From positions 388,461 through 452,460 of the forward strand of contig JACJYH010000004.1 of NCBI GenBank assembly GCA_020636195.1: a DNA stretch of 64,000 nucleotides, read 5' to 3'. Positions within the stretch are counted from its first letter, which is position 1. Each line of letters starts with the position of its first letter. Positions 1 to 8,283 of the stretch are shown piece by piece. The notes beneath the pieces are model-generated. The model was not told the origin of the DNA, made no database searches, and saw only the letters and a list, made by a program, of their open reading frames with translations. The translations under genes were made by a program, and so were the position numbers. Source of the DNA: Lewinellaceae bacterium (GTDB lineage: Bacteria; Bacteroidota; Bacteroidia; Chitinophagales; Saprospiraceae).

Positions 1-131
1 TCAAATAAATGTAAATCTATTGTTAATTGAATAAATACACCATGAAAAATCATGATAATTATGAGTCAAATGCTGATAAACTTCGATATATGTTAAGTAA
101 AATCGGAGTGAATTTCAATGGTGGTGTGATA

Positions 132-1325
132 CTAAGAAATTGCTCTTCTTTTCATTTCATTGTGTAGCAACTCTAATTCTCGACTCATTTCACCGGTAAC
201 GGATGTATTTTCTTCGGTACGTCTGATGAGGTAGGGGATTACATCTTTTATTGGCCCATAAACGACATATTTTGCAGCATTGAAACCTGCATTTGAAAGG
301 TTGAATGTGATATTATCACTCATTCCAAACAACTGACAAAAGATAGCATGAGAATCATTTGGCGCCATTTTCTGGTCATTCATCAGTTGTACTTGCAATA
401 GATTGCTCGTGGCATTGTGAGATGCACAACAAGTAACCACTGATGAATGATTTTGAATACAATAGGTTATACCATGATTGAATGCATCATCAGTTTCTGT
501 CTTTGTTTTATGTATTGGACTTGGATAACCTAAGGTGGCAGCACGTTGCCTTTCCTTGTCCATATATGCACCTCTGACCAATTTAGCACCAAAAAGCACA
601 CCTGATTCGATACACTTTTGATGATCTCGTTTTAAATGTTCTAGTTTGTTTACATTGTACATTTGATATGTATTGAAGACAGTGACACGCTCCTTGTTAT
701 ATTTAACCATCATCTCCAGTACAAGGTCATCAATAGGATTTTGAAGCCAGCTTTCTTCAGCATCAACAAAAATACCTACATTTAAATCAAATGCTCTAGC
801 GCAAATCTCCTCTAATCGGTCTTGTAATAATTGAAAATTCCTTTTATCGCCATCGGATAATGTCTCACCTGCATGCAGCTTTTCTAAAACAACATTATCA
901 ACCATTCCTGTAATTTTCGTACTGACGATAGGCACTGAATTATTGGATGCGGCCCATTCTATAGCTTTGAGCGTTTCAGCCAAAACCGCATTATGGTCTT
1001 CTTCAGTGCTTTTTCCTTCAGCTCCATAGTCCAATATTGTCTGCACATCATATTCATAAAGCAATTCAATGGTCTTTTGGCTGTCAATAAGCGTTTCACC
1101 ACCGCAAAATTGGTGGAAAATGGTATTTCTAATAATGGTTTTTGTCAAAGGTATATGCAACTTAATAGCCCATAATCCAACTTTTGAAAATAATTGGACC
1201 AAGCTATTATTATTCATCATTGAAAACAGCCAAGCGGTTTTTTTAAGTTCTTTATCAGACTTAGACGAAAAAGCAATTTCTGTATTACTGAAATCTAAGG
1301 GTTGGAGAGGGTCAGGGTCACTCAT
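132..1325 (-). CDS. Proline dehydrogenase (PRODH) family protein
   Basis: A 397-residue stand-alone proline dehydrogenase, which oxidises proline to pyrroline-5-carboxylate with FAD. The product matches the single-domain PRODH form common in Bacteroidota rather than the large bifunctional PutA. Visible family signatures are the barrel strand with GAKLVRGAYMDKER near residue 250 and the C-terminal YLIRRTEEN motif near residue 370, where the paired arginines of the family bind the proline carboxylate. It starts 8 bases after the aroE stop and is the last gene of an acpH-aroE-PRODH minus operon. The pairing with aroE has no obvious metabolic logic and probably reflects co-expression only. Family assignment is firm; in vivo substrate is inferred. 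Confidence 0.9.
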   Translation of the reverse strand: MSDPDPLQPLDFSNTEIAFSSKSDKELKKTAWLFSMMNNNSLVQLFSKVGLWAIKLHIPLTKTIIRNTIFHQFCGGETLIDSQKTIELLYEYDVQTILDYGAEGKSTEEDHNAVLAETLKAIEWAASNNSVPIVSTKITGMVDNVVLEKLHAGETLSDGDKRNFQLLQDRLEEICARAFDLNVGIFVDAEESWLQNPIDDLVLEMMVKYNKERVTVFNTYQMYNVNKLEHLKRDHQKCIESGVLFGAKLVRGAYMDKERQRAATLGYPSPIHKTKTETDDAFNHGITYCIQNHSSVVTCCASHNATSNLLQVQLMNDQKMAPNDSHAIFCQLFGMSDNITFNLSNAGFNAAKYVVYGPIKDVIPYLIRRTEENTSVTGEMSRELELLHNEMKRRAIS

Positions 1326-1333
1326 GTATAAGA

Positions 1334-2059
1334 TTATTCAATTCTATTCCAAATGGTCCAAGCAGCTTCGGCTTGGTATTCCAACATTTTAAGTCCGTTT
1401 TGTGTTCGGGCTCCATGCTGTTTTCCAAAGGACAAAAATAAGGATTCTTGAGGATTATATATCAGGTCAAACAAGAAAAATTTTTCGTTCAATGTATGAT
1501 AAGGAATATCCGGACATGCATCCACATGAGGAAACATGCCAACAGGTGTCGTATTTATAATGAGATTATAATCACCAAAACCATGCAAATTCAGCCATTT
1601 GTAATCGTGGATTCCGGACCTAGAAATGATGAGGTAGGGGATTCCCAACGATTCAAGAATATAGAAGACAGCCTTTGCAGCACCACCATTACCCAAGACA
1701 ATCGCTCCCCGAATATTCTGAACATCTTCAATCAACTCTATGAGAGAAGTTTCAAATCCTATAGCATCAGTGTTATAACCTACCAACTGATTGTGCTCCA
1801 TAGCAATGGTATTGACTGCACCAATCCGTGAAGCACCTTCACTTAATCTATCTAAATAGCTGATTATTTGTGTTTTATATGGTATTGTTACATTAAATCC
1901 TTTAAATAAATTTTTATCGATTTTAGTGTCAAATTCAGAAATATCGTTTAGAGGCAAGCGTTCATACGTTGCTGAAATACCTTCTTTCTTAAACTTATTA
2001 TTGAAATAAATCGGAGAAAATGAATGCTCAATAGATTTACCTATAAGACCGAATTTCAT
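1334..2059 (-). CDS. aroE: Shikimate dehydrogenase
   Basis: AroE reduces 3-dehydroshikimate to shikimate with NADPH in the aromatic amino acid pathway. The substrate-binding N-terminus (GKSIEHSFSP with the two conserved serines), the FNVTIPYK segment with the catalytic lysine, the NTDAIGF aspartate and the GNGGAAKAV nucleotide-binding loop are all present. I place the start at the ATG before KFGLIGKS (2059), 7 bases after the acpH stop; upstream in-frame ATGs at 2077 and 2107 would add 6 or 16 residues overlapping acpH and lacking family similarity. The resulting 241 residues are slightly short but normal for Bacteroidota AroE. It is the middle gene of a three-gene operon. Confidence 0.93.
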   Translation of the reverse strand: MKFGLIGKSIEHSFSPIYFNNKFKKEGISATYERLPLNDISEFDTKIDKNLFKGFNVTIPYKTQIISYLDRLSEGASRIGAVNTIAMEHNQLVGYNTDAIGFETSLIELIEDVQNIRGAIVLGNGGAAKAVFYILESLGIPYLIISRSGIHDYKWLNLHGFGDYNLIINTTPVGMFPHVDACPDIPYHTLNEKFFLFDLIYNPQESLFLSFGKQHGARTQNGLKMLEYQAEAAWTIWNRIE

Positions 2060-2066
2060 TATTGTA

Positions 2067-2681
2067 TTATTGCTCATTTTCTTGATTTTTATGGTTTTCC
2101 TGTTCAATATATGTATCTACAGCATCTACTAACAATGGATAAAACTGCAAAAATTCTGCTTCATACAGTAATTCCTGGCTTAAAAAAGCATCGGTTGCTG
2201 CATGCAAGTTGTTCTCAAATGACACTCTAGTTTTTAATTTTTCAAAATTTGCCAATAGTCTTTCCTTGTTAATACATGATCTCAAGAAATCAAATCTTAA
2301 CATTCTGTCAAACATAGGTAAAAAAGACTTTGGGAATTCATCCCTAAAATTGTTCAAGGTTCGGTATGCAGATTCAATAAAAACATCCAAATCCTTCTCC
2401 GGGTAATATACGTCCCAATGCTTAAATAAAAAATAATCATAACAAATGTCCACGACAACCGCTGCATATTTGCCTTGTGATTGAGACATTCTGTGGATCG
2501 AAGATTTCACGTATGTGTTGTGATCAGTATAAAAATCAATCTTGCGGTGGATTTGGATCCCAAATTGAATTCCATCAGAAAAGCCAAGCAAATCTTTTGG
2601 TTTTATAAAATCCGCCAAAAAATTTCCGACCATCCATTCATCTATTTCATGACTTAATGCAAGATGTGCTAAAAAATTCAA
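2067..2681 (-). CDS. acpH: Acyl carrier protein phosphodiesterase-like (DUF479)
   Basis: A 204-residue protein of the AcpH family, whose E. coli member removes the 4'-phosphopantetheine arm from acyl carrier protein. The opening MNFLAHLALS, the segment VGNFLADFIK and the IQIHRKIDFYTDHN stretch supply the His and Asp residues of this HD-like hydrolase fold, followed by VVVDICYDYFL. Length matches the family (about 195-205). It is the first gene of the minus operon with aroE and proline dehydrogenase and has a candidate promoter just upstream. Activity on ACP in Bacteroidota is inferred from family membership. Confidence 0.88.
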   Translation of the reverse strand: MNFLAHLALSHEIDEWMVGNFLADFIKPKDLLGFSDGIQFGIQIHRKIDFYTDHNTYVKSSIHRMSQSQGKYAAVVVDICYDYFLFKHWDVYYPEKDLDVFIESAYRTLNNFRDEFPKSFLPMFDRMLRFDFLRSCINKERLLANFEKLKTRVSFENNLHAATDAFLSQELLYEAEFLQFYPLLVDAVDTYIEQENHKNQENEQ

Positions 2682-2697
2682 TACTTTTATATTTTTA

Positions 2698-2729
2698 CAA
2701 ATTTAAAGCAATATTCTTATTTACGTCAA
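2698..2729 (-). promoter_or_regulatory. Putative acpH-aroE-PRODH operon promoter
   Basis: On the minus strand a TAAATTTG element (2705-2698) fits the Bacteroidota -7 consensus TAnnTTTG, and a TTG (2729-2727) lies 21 bases further upstream, close to the usual -33 spacing. It sits 17 bases before the acpH start codon. Motif match only. Confidence 0.45.
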
Positions 2730-2852
2730 TGTTTAACCTAAAATTCCTTTTAAGTAAAACCCCATAATTAATATTATGTTAAATAGGATTTTATACTTTT
2801 ATGATGATCACTGTCCTATTATTCCAGTTTTCTCCTTATTAAAATTAATAAC

Positions 2853-3119
2853 ATGTTCAAAAGATTCTTGGTAATAGCACTCATCGACATTGCCATCCTT
2901 GCAATTCCTTTTACAGCGATGCAATTCAGCGATCAGGTCAATTGGTCCATGATGGATTTTATTTTGATGGGCTTCATGATACTTGTTCTTGGTATTGTTT
3001 TAAATATTATACTGAATTCTCGTCTTACGAAGAAAATGAAAATATTTTGGTTCGTTTTAGCAATGTGTATTTTTCTAATTGTATGGGTCGAACTAGCTGT
3101 CGGTATTTTTGACATTTAA
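2853..3119 (+). CDS. Small three-helix membrane protein, hypothetical
   Basis: An 88-residue, very hydrophobic protein with predicted membrane helices at about residues 4-24, 34-54 and 63-85, joined by a short positively charged loop (SRLTKKMK). I do not recognise a family. It lies divergent from acpH and 111 bases upstream of pssA on the same strand, so it could be co-transcribed with the phospholipid gene, though a separate promoter motif precedes pssA. Coding is supported by the hydrophobic pattern and a clean ATG; function is unknown. Confidence 0.6.
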   Translation: MFKRFLVIALIDIAILAIPFTAMQFSDQVNWSMMDFILMGFMILVLGIVLNIILNSRLTKKMKIFWFVLAMCIFLIVWVELAVGIFDI

Positions 3120-3191
3120 AGAACGGTTGTGCGTTGGGGAAATACCTAACAAAGAAATTTTTCACCTCATGGATTATCGATTATTTAAATT

Positions 3192-3199
3192 TACCTTTG
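3192..3199 (+). promoter_or_regulatory. Putative pssA promoter -7 element
   Basis: TACCTTTG fits the Bacteroidota -7 consensus and lies 31 bases before the pssA TTG start. No clear -33 element was seen. Confidence 0.4.
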
Positions 3200-3230
3200 T
3201 GTTCTATTTTATCACTTTAATTTTTAGCAT

Positions 3231-3941
3231 TTGAAAAAATATATTCCTTCCATCATCACAGGCGGCAGTATATTGTGCGGTGTCATGGCGATTCAGTTGG
3301 GCGATTTCTATTGGAGTTCCATATTAATCATTTGTTCGATAGTCTTGGACACTTTAGATGGCCTAGTTGCTAGGCTATTGCATGCTACAAGTGAGTTTGG
3401 AAAACAAATGGATTCATTCGCAGATATTATCAGCTTTGGTTTGGCACCGGCATATATGTATTTTCTTATGGCTCCTGATGATTCATTGATTGTAAAATTG
3501 GTACCATCTTTCATGGTTTTAGCCGGTGTCATTCGACTTATCATTTTCAATCTCTCCCCTTCTCGTCCATATTTCAGAGGATTGCCGATTCCATCGAATG
3601 CATTATTTTTTCTAGGTATTATTCTTGGATATCACAATGAAAATCAATTCATTATAAACTTTTTTGATATTAAAATCAACTACATCATTACTGCACTGTT
3701 TATGAGTGCGATGATGTTGGCGTTTCCCTTAAGAATGTTCAGTCTGAAGGGATTTTCAAAGACGCAACAAAAATCCAATATCTTCCTGTATCTCTTGGTA
3801 GGAATTTCTATTATTTTATTGCTTGTGTTCTCCTACCCTGCCATTCCTCTCTTGGTTTTGACATACATTCTTCTATCAATCATCTATACTTTCACAACAA
3901 AAGTGGATGCAACTGTTGATGAAGTACCTAAGTTTATGTAA
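3231..3941 (+). CDS. pssA: CDP-diacylglycerol-serine O-phosphatidyltransferase
   Basis: Integral membrane enzyme that makes phosphatidylserine, the precursor of phosphatidylethanolamine. The CDP-alcohol phosphatidyltransferase signature is complete: D40, D43-G44, A47-R48, G57, D61 and D65 in the pattern DGxxARx8GxxxDxxxD. About six to seven hydrophobic segments follow, and the 236-residue length matches the short PssA of Bacteroidota. Translation appears to begin at a TTG (3231), because the family N-terminus (KKYIPSIITGGS) starts directly there and no in-frame ATG precedes it. Serine rather than glycerol or inositol specificity is inferred from overall similarity. Confidence 0.92.
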   Translation: MKKYIPSIITGGSILCGVMAIQLGDFYWSSILIICSIVLDTLDGLVARLLHATSEFGKQMDSFADIISFGLAPAYMYFLMAPDDSLIVKLVPSFMVLAGVIRLIIFNLSPSRPYFRGLPIPSNALFFLGIILGYHNENQFIINFFDIKINYIITALFMSAMMLAFPLRMFSLKGFSKTQQKSNIFLYLLVGISIILLLVFSYPAIPLLVLTYILLSIIYTFTTKVDATVDEVPKFM

Positions 3942-3954
3942 TTTTGCGCAAAAT
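3939..3954 (+). promoter_or_regulatory. Ferredoxin promoter with overlapping 14-bp palindrome
   Basis: TAATTTTG (3939-3946), a fit to TAnnTTTG, begins at the pssA stop codon. It overlaps a perfect palindrome of two 7-base arms (3941-3954), 11 bases before the ferredoxin ATG. The position over the -7 element and start site suggests an operator. Confidence 0.4.
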
Positions 3955-3965
3955 TTTTATTTGAT

Positions 3966-4313
3966 ATGGCTATTTATATCACTGACGAATGTATCAATTG
4001 TGGAGCTTGTGAACCGGAATGCCCCAATAATGCCATTTATGAAGGAGGCGTAAATTGGAAAATGACCGATGGTACACAATTGTCCGGAAGCTACACATTG
4101 GATAATGGTAATGTCATCAACGTATCTAGTCCACAACCACCCGTTTCTGAAGAATTTTATTTTATAGTTGCAGATAAATGTACCGAATGTAAAGGTTTTC
4201 ATGAAGAACCACAATGTGCAGCGGTTTGTCCTGTTGATTGTTGTCTCCCCGACCCCAACCATGTAGAAACTGAAGAGCAACTTTTAAATAGAAAGGAGAA
4301 GCTTCATTTATAA
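3966..4313 (+). CDS. 2[4Fe-4S] ferredoxin, YfhL/Fdx-type
   Basis: A 115-residue electron carrier with two iron-sulfur sites. The first site has C9, C12, C15 and C19 in the classic CxxCxxCxxxC spacing followed by proline. The second has C72 and C75, then an eight-residue gap to C84, C88, C92 and C93, the altered spacing typical of YfhL-like and Allochromatium-type ferredoxins. The insert between the clusters (about residues 25-70) is typical of the Bacteroidota version. It follows pssA by 24 bases but has its own promoter-like element with a palindrome. The redox partner is unknown. Confidence 0.9.
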   Translation: MAIYITDECINCGACEPECPNNAIYEGGVNWKMTDGTQLSGSYTLDNGNVINVSSPQPPVSEEFYFIVADKCTECKGFHEEPQCAAVCPVDCCLPDPNHVETEEQLLNRKEKLHL

Positions 4314-4355
4314 CTATATATATTATAAAATTTTTTTGTGTTTTAAAATACTATA

Positions 4356-5639
4356 TCAAAATCTATATCGCAATCCTACGCCAACAAGCGTATTGACCTG
4401 TTTTGGTTCACTGTTTTGAGATACATCCGGCAATGCAGATGCATCGAGAACATTTTTTTGAAAATTCCAATTGATTTTTTGGTTTATATTAGCATAAACA
4501 GAGAGGGTTTTATAAAAATTGTAATCAAGATCGAGATGAACCACATGCAACCATTTTGGATAATTTGATACTAATTTGGCCGAAATAGTTGAGTTATCTA
4601 CTGATCGAAAGGAAGACCAATTGTCACCAATATATCGAGATAATTCATACGTTAAACCCATCGACAACTTATTGTTCCAATGTCGTGATATTCTATGATT
4701 TACGGATACATAGTGGGCTTTTTGAGTGCTAATAACAATGGTATCTTGATTTTTAACCACAATACCTGAAGATGAATCCGTATTGGAAGCTGAAGGCATC
4801 GTTGGAGCAAAACTTTCAAAATTATTTGATATGTAGGATCGAAGATAATACATTGTATTCCCCTGAAGTATCCTTGTATAGCCCAAACCAGCTTGCAATT
4901 GCCATTTTTGACTATTTAAATATTCATATTGGATGAATAGATTATTTAAATTTATAGTGTTACTTAAATCAAATGAGTGTAATACACTAAATATAAATAC
5001 ATTACGATTGCTATTTTTAATATTACTTATTGGTTCGTGTTGTACAAGATTATACATTGAAGGTGTAGTAACATCCGTATAGACTTTGGATGTAAGGGTT
5101 GGCAATGATTCCAATGACGTATTCAAATTCACAAAGCTTGTTGCATTTTCTTTTACTGTTTCGATCTTAGAACCGTAATTCACAACTTTTGGTACTACGT
5201 CTTGCGGTTCATATTGATTTTGTGGTATAGTATTTTCTACATGTGTAAGTGCATAATCTTGGTTATTGTTTTTGGTTGTGGAATTTGAAGCATGGGATAT
5301 GCCTGACTTTGTCGCAATTTCTTCATCTTTGTTACTTTCTACTGTTTCTGCTACCCTATTTGCATTGATTTTTTCTGCAAGATTAGATTTGTCTGTTGTT
5401 GGTATATTGTCGTCATTTGAACTTACTATATTTATCTGCTCAGTTGACGATTTCCTCATATTTGTATCATGTATTTGTCTAACTCCCCACAAGCCAATAG
5501 AGATGAGCAGAATCCCAAGAATCCAATACAAAAGAAATAAAGGAGACTTCCTCTTCTCATTTTCAGGCAACTCACGATCTAAAATGGACCGCATTGTATC
5601 CCATTGCTGCTGTTTTAAAGTTTTCAAATTATTGTCCAT
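4356..5639 (-). CDS. Sigma-linked membrane protein with outer-membrane barrel-like C-terminus
   Basis: A 427-residue protein whose start overlaps the stop of the preceding ECF sigma gene by 11 bases, implying translational coupling. Residues 1-30 are charged and cytoplasm-like, 34-53 form one strong membrane helix, and about 60-200 are rich in Asn, Ser and Thr and probably disordered. About 205-427 show alternating strands with aromatic girdles and end in GVGLRYRF, a terminal-aromatic pattern typical of outer membrane beta-barrels. The N-terminus sits where an anti-sigma factor would be expected. It may therefore anchor in the inner membrane and reach a barrel in the outer membrane, or the C-terminus may be a periplasmic beta domain. 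I know no characterised homologue. Confidence 0.8.
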   Translation of the reverse strand: MDNNLKTLKQQQWDTMRSILDRELPENEKRKSPLFLLYWILGILLISIGLWGVRQIHDTNMRKSSTEQINIVSSNDDNIPTTDKSNLAEKINANRVAETVESNKDEEIATKSGISHASNSTTKNNNQDYALTHVENTIPQNQYEPQDVVPKVVNYGSKIETVKENATSFVNLNTSLESLPTLTSKVYTDVTTPSMYNLVQHEPISNIKNSNRNVFIFSVLHSFDLSNTINLNNLFIQYEYLNSQKWQLQAGLGYTRILQGNTMYYLRSYISNNFESFAPTMPSASNTDSSSGIVVKNQDTIVISTQKAHYVSVNHRISRHWNNKLSMGLTYELSRYIGDNWSSFRSVDNSTISAKLVSNYPKWLHVVHLDLDYNFYKTLSVYANINQKINWNFQKNVLDASALPDVSQNSEPKQVNTLVGVGLRYRF

Positions 5640-6201
5640 ATTTGTATTCTGAGTCTATAAATGATAACCAATTTTTTAAATTTTTCCGTGATTCAGAGAG
5701 CAACCATTTGGATGTCCCTTCTGAAAGCTGCAACTGTTCTGCGATTTCCCTGTGTGAATAACCTTCCATGACATACTTTATAAAAACATCCTTTTGCTTT
5801 TCGGGCAGTTTCCCCATCATATTCAACAGAAAATTCAAATCAAAATCATTTCCAATAGCAGTTTCAAATTGCTTGGTATTGGATTCCTCCAATTCTAAAA
5901 ACTTGATGACTTGCTTCTCTTTGCGGAAATGATCGTACATCTTATTGAATGCAATTTTCTTGATCCAACCTTCTACATTACCCCTTTCTTTGTAACCTGA
6001 AACTGCTGCCTTATATACAGATAAAAACGTGTCGTTGATAATAGAACACACCATTGCATCATCCTTGATATATCTTTTGATGTAGAGAAAAATCCTATCA
6101 AAATACCTTTTGTACAGCAACTCTTGAGCCTTCCTATCATTTTGCTGACAAGAAGCCATAAGTGTATCATCACTGATTAAAAATCCAAAAGGCTGCTTCA
6201 T
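5629..6201 (-). CDS. ECF-type RNA polymerase sigma factor
   Basis: A 190-residue extracytoplasmic-function sigma factor. Region 2 (about residues 20-95) contains the YKRYFDRIFLYIKRY helix and the IKKIAFNKMYDHFRKEK segment that contacts the -10 region. Region 4 (about 125-180) contains LPEKQKDVFIKYVMEGYSHREI followed by a helix-turn-helix ending LSEGTSKWLLSESR. It is upstream of and overlaps a single-span membrane protein that probably controls it. No separate anti-sigma gene is present. The target regulon is unknown. Confidence 0.9.
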   Translation of the reverse strand: MKQPFGFLISDDTLMASCQQNDRKAQELLYKRYFDRIFLYIKRYIKDDAMVCSIINDTFLSVYKAAVSGYKERGNVEGWIKKIAFNKMYDHFRKEKQVIKFLELEESNTKQFETAIGNDFDLNFLLNMMGKLPEKQKDVFIKYVMEGYSHREIAEQLQLSEGTSKWLLSESRKNLKNWLSFIDSEYKYGQ

Positions 6202-6312
6202 GGATAGAAGTACATCATACCCTTAATACGTATGAAATGCAGATTTGGTTGGTAAAAAGTAGTTTTTATTCTTCCATCTAAATTTGAGATTATATAAATT
6301 TATTGTTCCTGA

Positions 6313-6804
6313 TTAAATTCCGTCGATGATACTTTTCAAATCGGCAGGCCTGTACGCTATAGATTTCAAGACCTTATCATCTTGGCTGCGATAAACTAAA
6401 TATTCGCCATTTTTCTCCACGATGTAGGAATCAGTATCTTTTTGTTCTTTGTAATAATTTTGGGTCAACACCGCTGTTTCCATATCACGACATGCTTTAC
6501 TCATGTTAGATGCTTGAACTTCATCAAAAAGCTGCTTGAATCTAGACGCTAAACCAAATTCTAGCACCGCACCCGAAAGCACATATTGTAAATCACACAA
6601 AGCATCTGCTATTTCCACTAAATCATTGTCTTGGATGGCTTGCTCCAATTCCTTCAATTCTTCCGATAATAAATTGATCCTGAGCTGACACCGATTTGGA
6701 TCAGGTATGCTTGGCTCACCAACTACAGGCATAGAAAATAAATCATGAAAAGCAGCTACATCGGTCAATCCATGGGGTTCATCGAAATGATATTTCATAA
6801 ACAT
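6313..6804 (-). CDS. MazG-like nucleoside triphosphate pyrophosphohydrolase family protein
   Basis: An all-alpha NTP pyrophosphohydrolase-like protein. The metal-binding signature is visible as EELKELEQ followed by EIADALCDLQY, corresponding to the EExxE...ExxD pattern of the MazG/PRA-PH superfamily. I place the start at the ATG at 6804 or 6798 (MFMKYHFDEP), since the extra 12 residues from 6840 look non-native. The divergent TRAP-type binding protein begins only about 80 bases away. Such enzymes hydrolyse non-canonical nucleotides or phosphoribosyl-ATP-like compounds; the substrate here cannot be read from sequence. Confidence 0.8.
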   Translation of the reverse strand: MFMKYHFDEPHGLTDVAAFHDLFSMPVVGEPSIPDPNRCQLRINLLSEELKELEQAIQDNDLVEIADALCDLQYVLSGAVLEFGLASRFKQLFDEVQASNMSKACRDMETAVLTQNYYKEQKDTDSYIVEKNGEYLVYRSQDDKVLKSIAYRPADLKSIIDGI

Positions 6805-6886
6805 TTTTGTTAAGGAATGCGAAAATAGAGGAAAAATCATTAATTATGCATTGTCATACATCAAATATTCAAATACAAAAGGTAAA

Positions 6887-7993
6887 ATGGACAGAAAAAC
6901 CTTCCTTAAATCAACCTTCCTCGGTGCAGCAGGTGTGGGAACGGGCATTTTATCTTGTAAAAACTCTCCAACAGAATCCAATGTAGCCCAACAAAATTCC
7001 AAGTTGTATAAATGGAAGATGGTCACTACATGGCCACCCAATTTTCCTGTTCTTGGTGAAGCATGTGCGTTGTTTGCCCAATGGGTGAAGGAATTATCTC
7101 AAGGCCAGATGAGCATCACTGTCTATGGCGCAGGAGAACTTATACCCGCAATGGAAGTTTTTGATGCAGTAAGCAATGGCGCAGCTGAGATGGGCAACGG
7201 TGCATCTTATTATTGGGCTGGAAGGCATCCATCAACCCCCTATTTTACCAGTGTACCTTTTGGATTGAATGCTCAGCAAATGAATGCATGGTTATATTCC
7301 GGAGAAGGTATGCAGCTGTGGAACGAATTGTATGCAAAATACAACCTAAAACCATTTCCTTCGGGCAATACAGGCGTTCAAATGGCGGGTTGGTTCAATA
7401 GAAAAATGAATACGATTGCAAATTTTAAAGGCCTAAAGATGAGGATGCCGGGTTTAGGAGCGAAAGTGATCAGCAAGATAGGCGCTACCGCTGTGTTGTC
7501 TTCAGGAAGTGAGATTTACACAAATCTCGAAAGAGGCGTGATCGATGCCACCGAATGGATTGGGCCATACCATGATTATATAATGGGATTTCATAAAATT
7601 GCCAAGTATTACTATGCTCCGGGTTGGCATGAAACGGGATCAACGCTTGAAAATATCATCAATCTCAGAGAATACAATGCTCTCCCAAGGTTTCTGCAAG
7701 AAGTGCTGGAAACAGCTTCATCGAGAATGAATGTTTGGGTGTTATCTGAATTCGAAGCTAAAAACAACCTCTATCTCAAAAAAATAAAGGAAGAAAGCAG
7801 CGTGGAATTGCTGACATTTACTCCTGAAATTCTTTCTGCCTTAAGAGACAAAGCAAGGGAAGTTTTAAATGAAATTTCAATGTATGATGAAATGGCCCAA
7901 AAAATCCACCAATCGTATTTCAGATTTTATAAAGAAATGAATGAATGGTCAACTTTCTCAGAGAAAGCATTCTACAATCTTCCAAAATTGTAA
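6887..7993 (+). CDS. TRAP-type substrate-binding lipoprotein, TakP/DctP-like
   Basis: A periplasmic solute-binding protein of the TRAP transporter family. The ATG at 6887 gives a signal region beginning DRKTFLKS and ending in the lipobox ILSC; the R-K pair resembles a degenerate Tat motif. Family landmarks are TTWPPNFP, the VFDAVSNGAAEMG segment, PFGLNAQQMNAW, NTGVQMAGWF, LKMRMPG (with the carboxylate-binding arginine) and IDATEWIGPYHD, closest in pattern to keto-acid binders such as TakP. No DctQ or DctM membrane subunits lie nearby; the next gene is convergent. It may serve a transporter encoded elsewhere or have another role. Confidence 0.88.
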   Translation: MDRKTFLKSTFLGAAGVGTGILSCKNSPTESNVAQQNSKLYKWKMVTTWPPNFPVLGEACALFAQWVKELSQGQMSITVYGAGELIPAMEVFDAVSNGAAEMGNGASYYWAGRHPSTPYFTSVPFGLNAQQMNAWLYSGEGMQLWNELYAKYNLKPFPSGNTGVQMAGWFNRKMNTIANFKGLKMRMPGLGAKVISKIGATAVLSSGSEIYTNLERGVIDATEWIGPYHDYIMGFHKIAKYYYAPGWHETGSTLENIINLREYNALPRFLQEVLETASSRMNVWVLSEFEAKNNLYLKKIKEESSVELLTFTPEILSALRDKAREVLNEISMYDEMAQKIHQSYFRFYKEMNEWSTFSEKAFYNLPKL

Positions 7994-7997
7994 TCAC

Positions 7998-8216
7998 TTA
8001 AGAAATAAAAAGGGCTTTGATCAATGATTTAATCAATGAAATTTCGGGAAGGTGGAATGTGTTTTCTTCTTCATTATAACCTTGCATTTCAGTCGCTGTC
8101 AATTCCTGCGTTTTTGTCGGTGCTTCGAAATGGTATAAAAATATAGTAGATGTCACGCTTAAAACAAGCGTCAAAACCCAAAAGAAATTTTTAAGAAGAT
8201 GCTTTAATTTTAACAT
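7998..8216 (-). CDS. Small membrane-anchored protein, hypothetical
   Basis: About 72 residues from the ATG at 8216 (MLKLKHLLKN), with one hydrophobic helix at roughly residues 10-28 and a polar, Glu-rich tail. An upstream ATG at 8252 would add 12 residues. It is convergent with the TRAP-type binding protein, ending 4 bases from its stop, and divergent from truC. No family recognised; the coding call rests on the signal-anchor pattern alone. Confidence 0.4.
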   Translation of the reverse strand: MLKLKHLLKNFFWVLTLVLSVTSTIFLYHFEAPTKTQELTATEMQGYNEEENTFHLPEISLIKSLIKALFIS

Positions 8217-8283
8217 AAACTTAGGATTACTAGGCATATAACACATAAACAAACGAATTTGTTAACTAAAGTCTAATTATTTT

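Noticed and set aside
42..167. A 41-codon plus-strand frame (MKNHDNYESNADKLRYM...) at the left edge.
   Set aside because: It overlaps the 3' end of the proline dehydrogenase gene on the other strand, is short, has no recognisable domain and no clear promoter; possible but not supportable.
1448..1831. A 127-residue frame opposite aroE.
   Set aside because: Lies wholly antisense to a confident gene and has no protein-like pattern.
5266..5652. A 128-residue frame opposite the sigma-linked membrane protein.
   Set aside because: Antisense to a well-supported gene; its hydrophobic look reflects the complementary strand.
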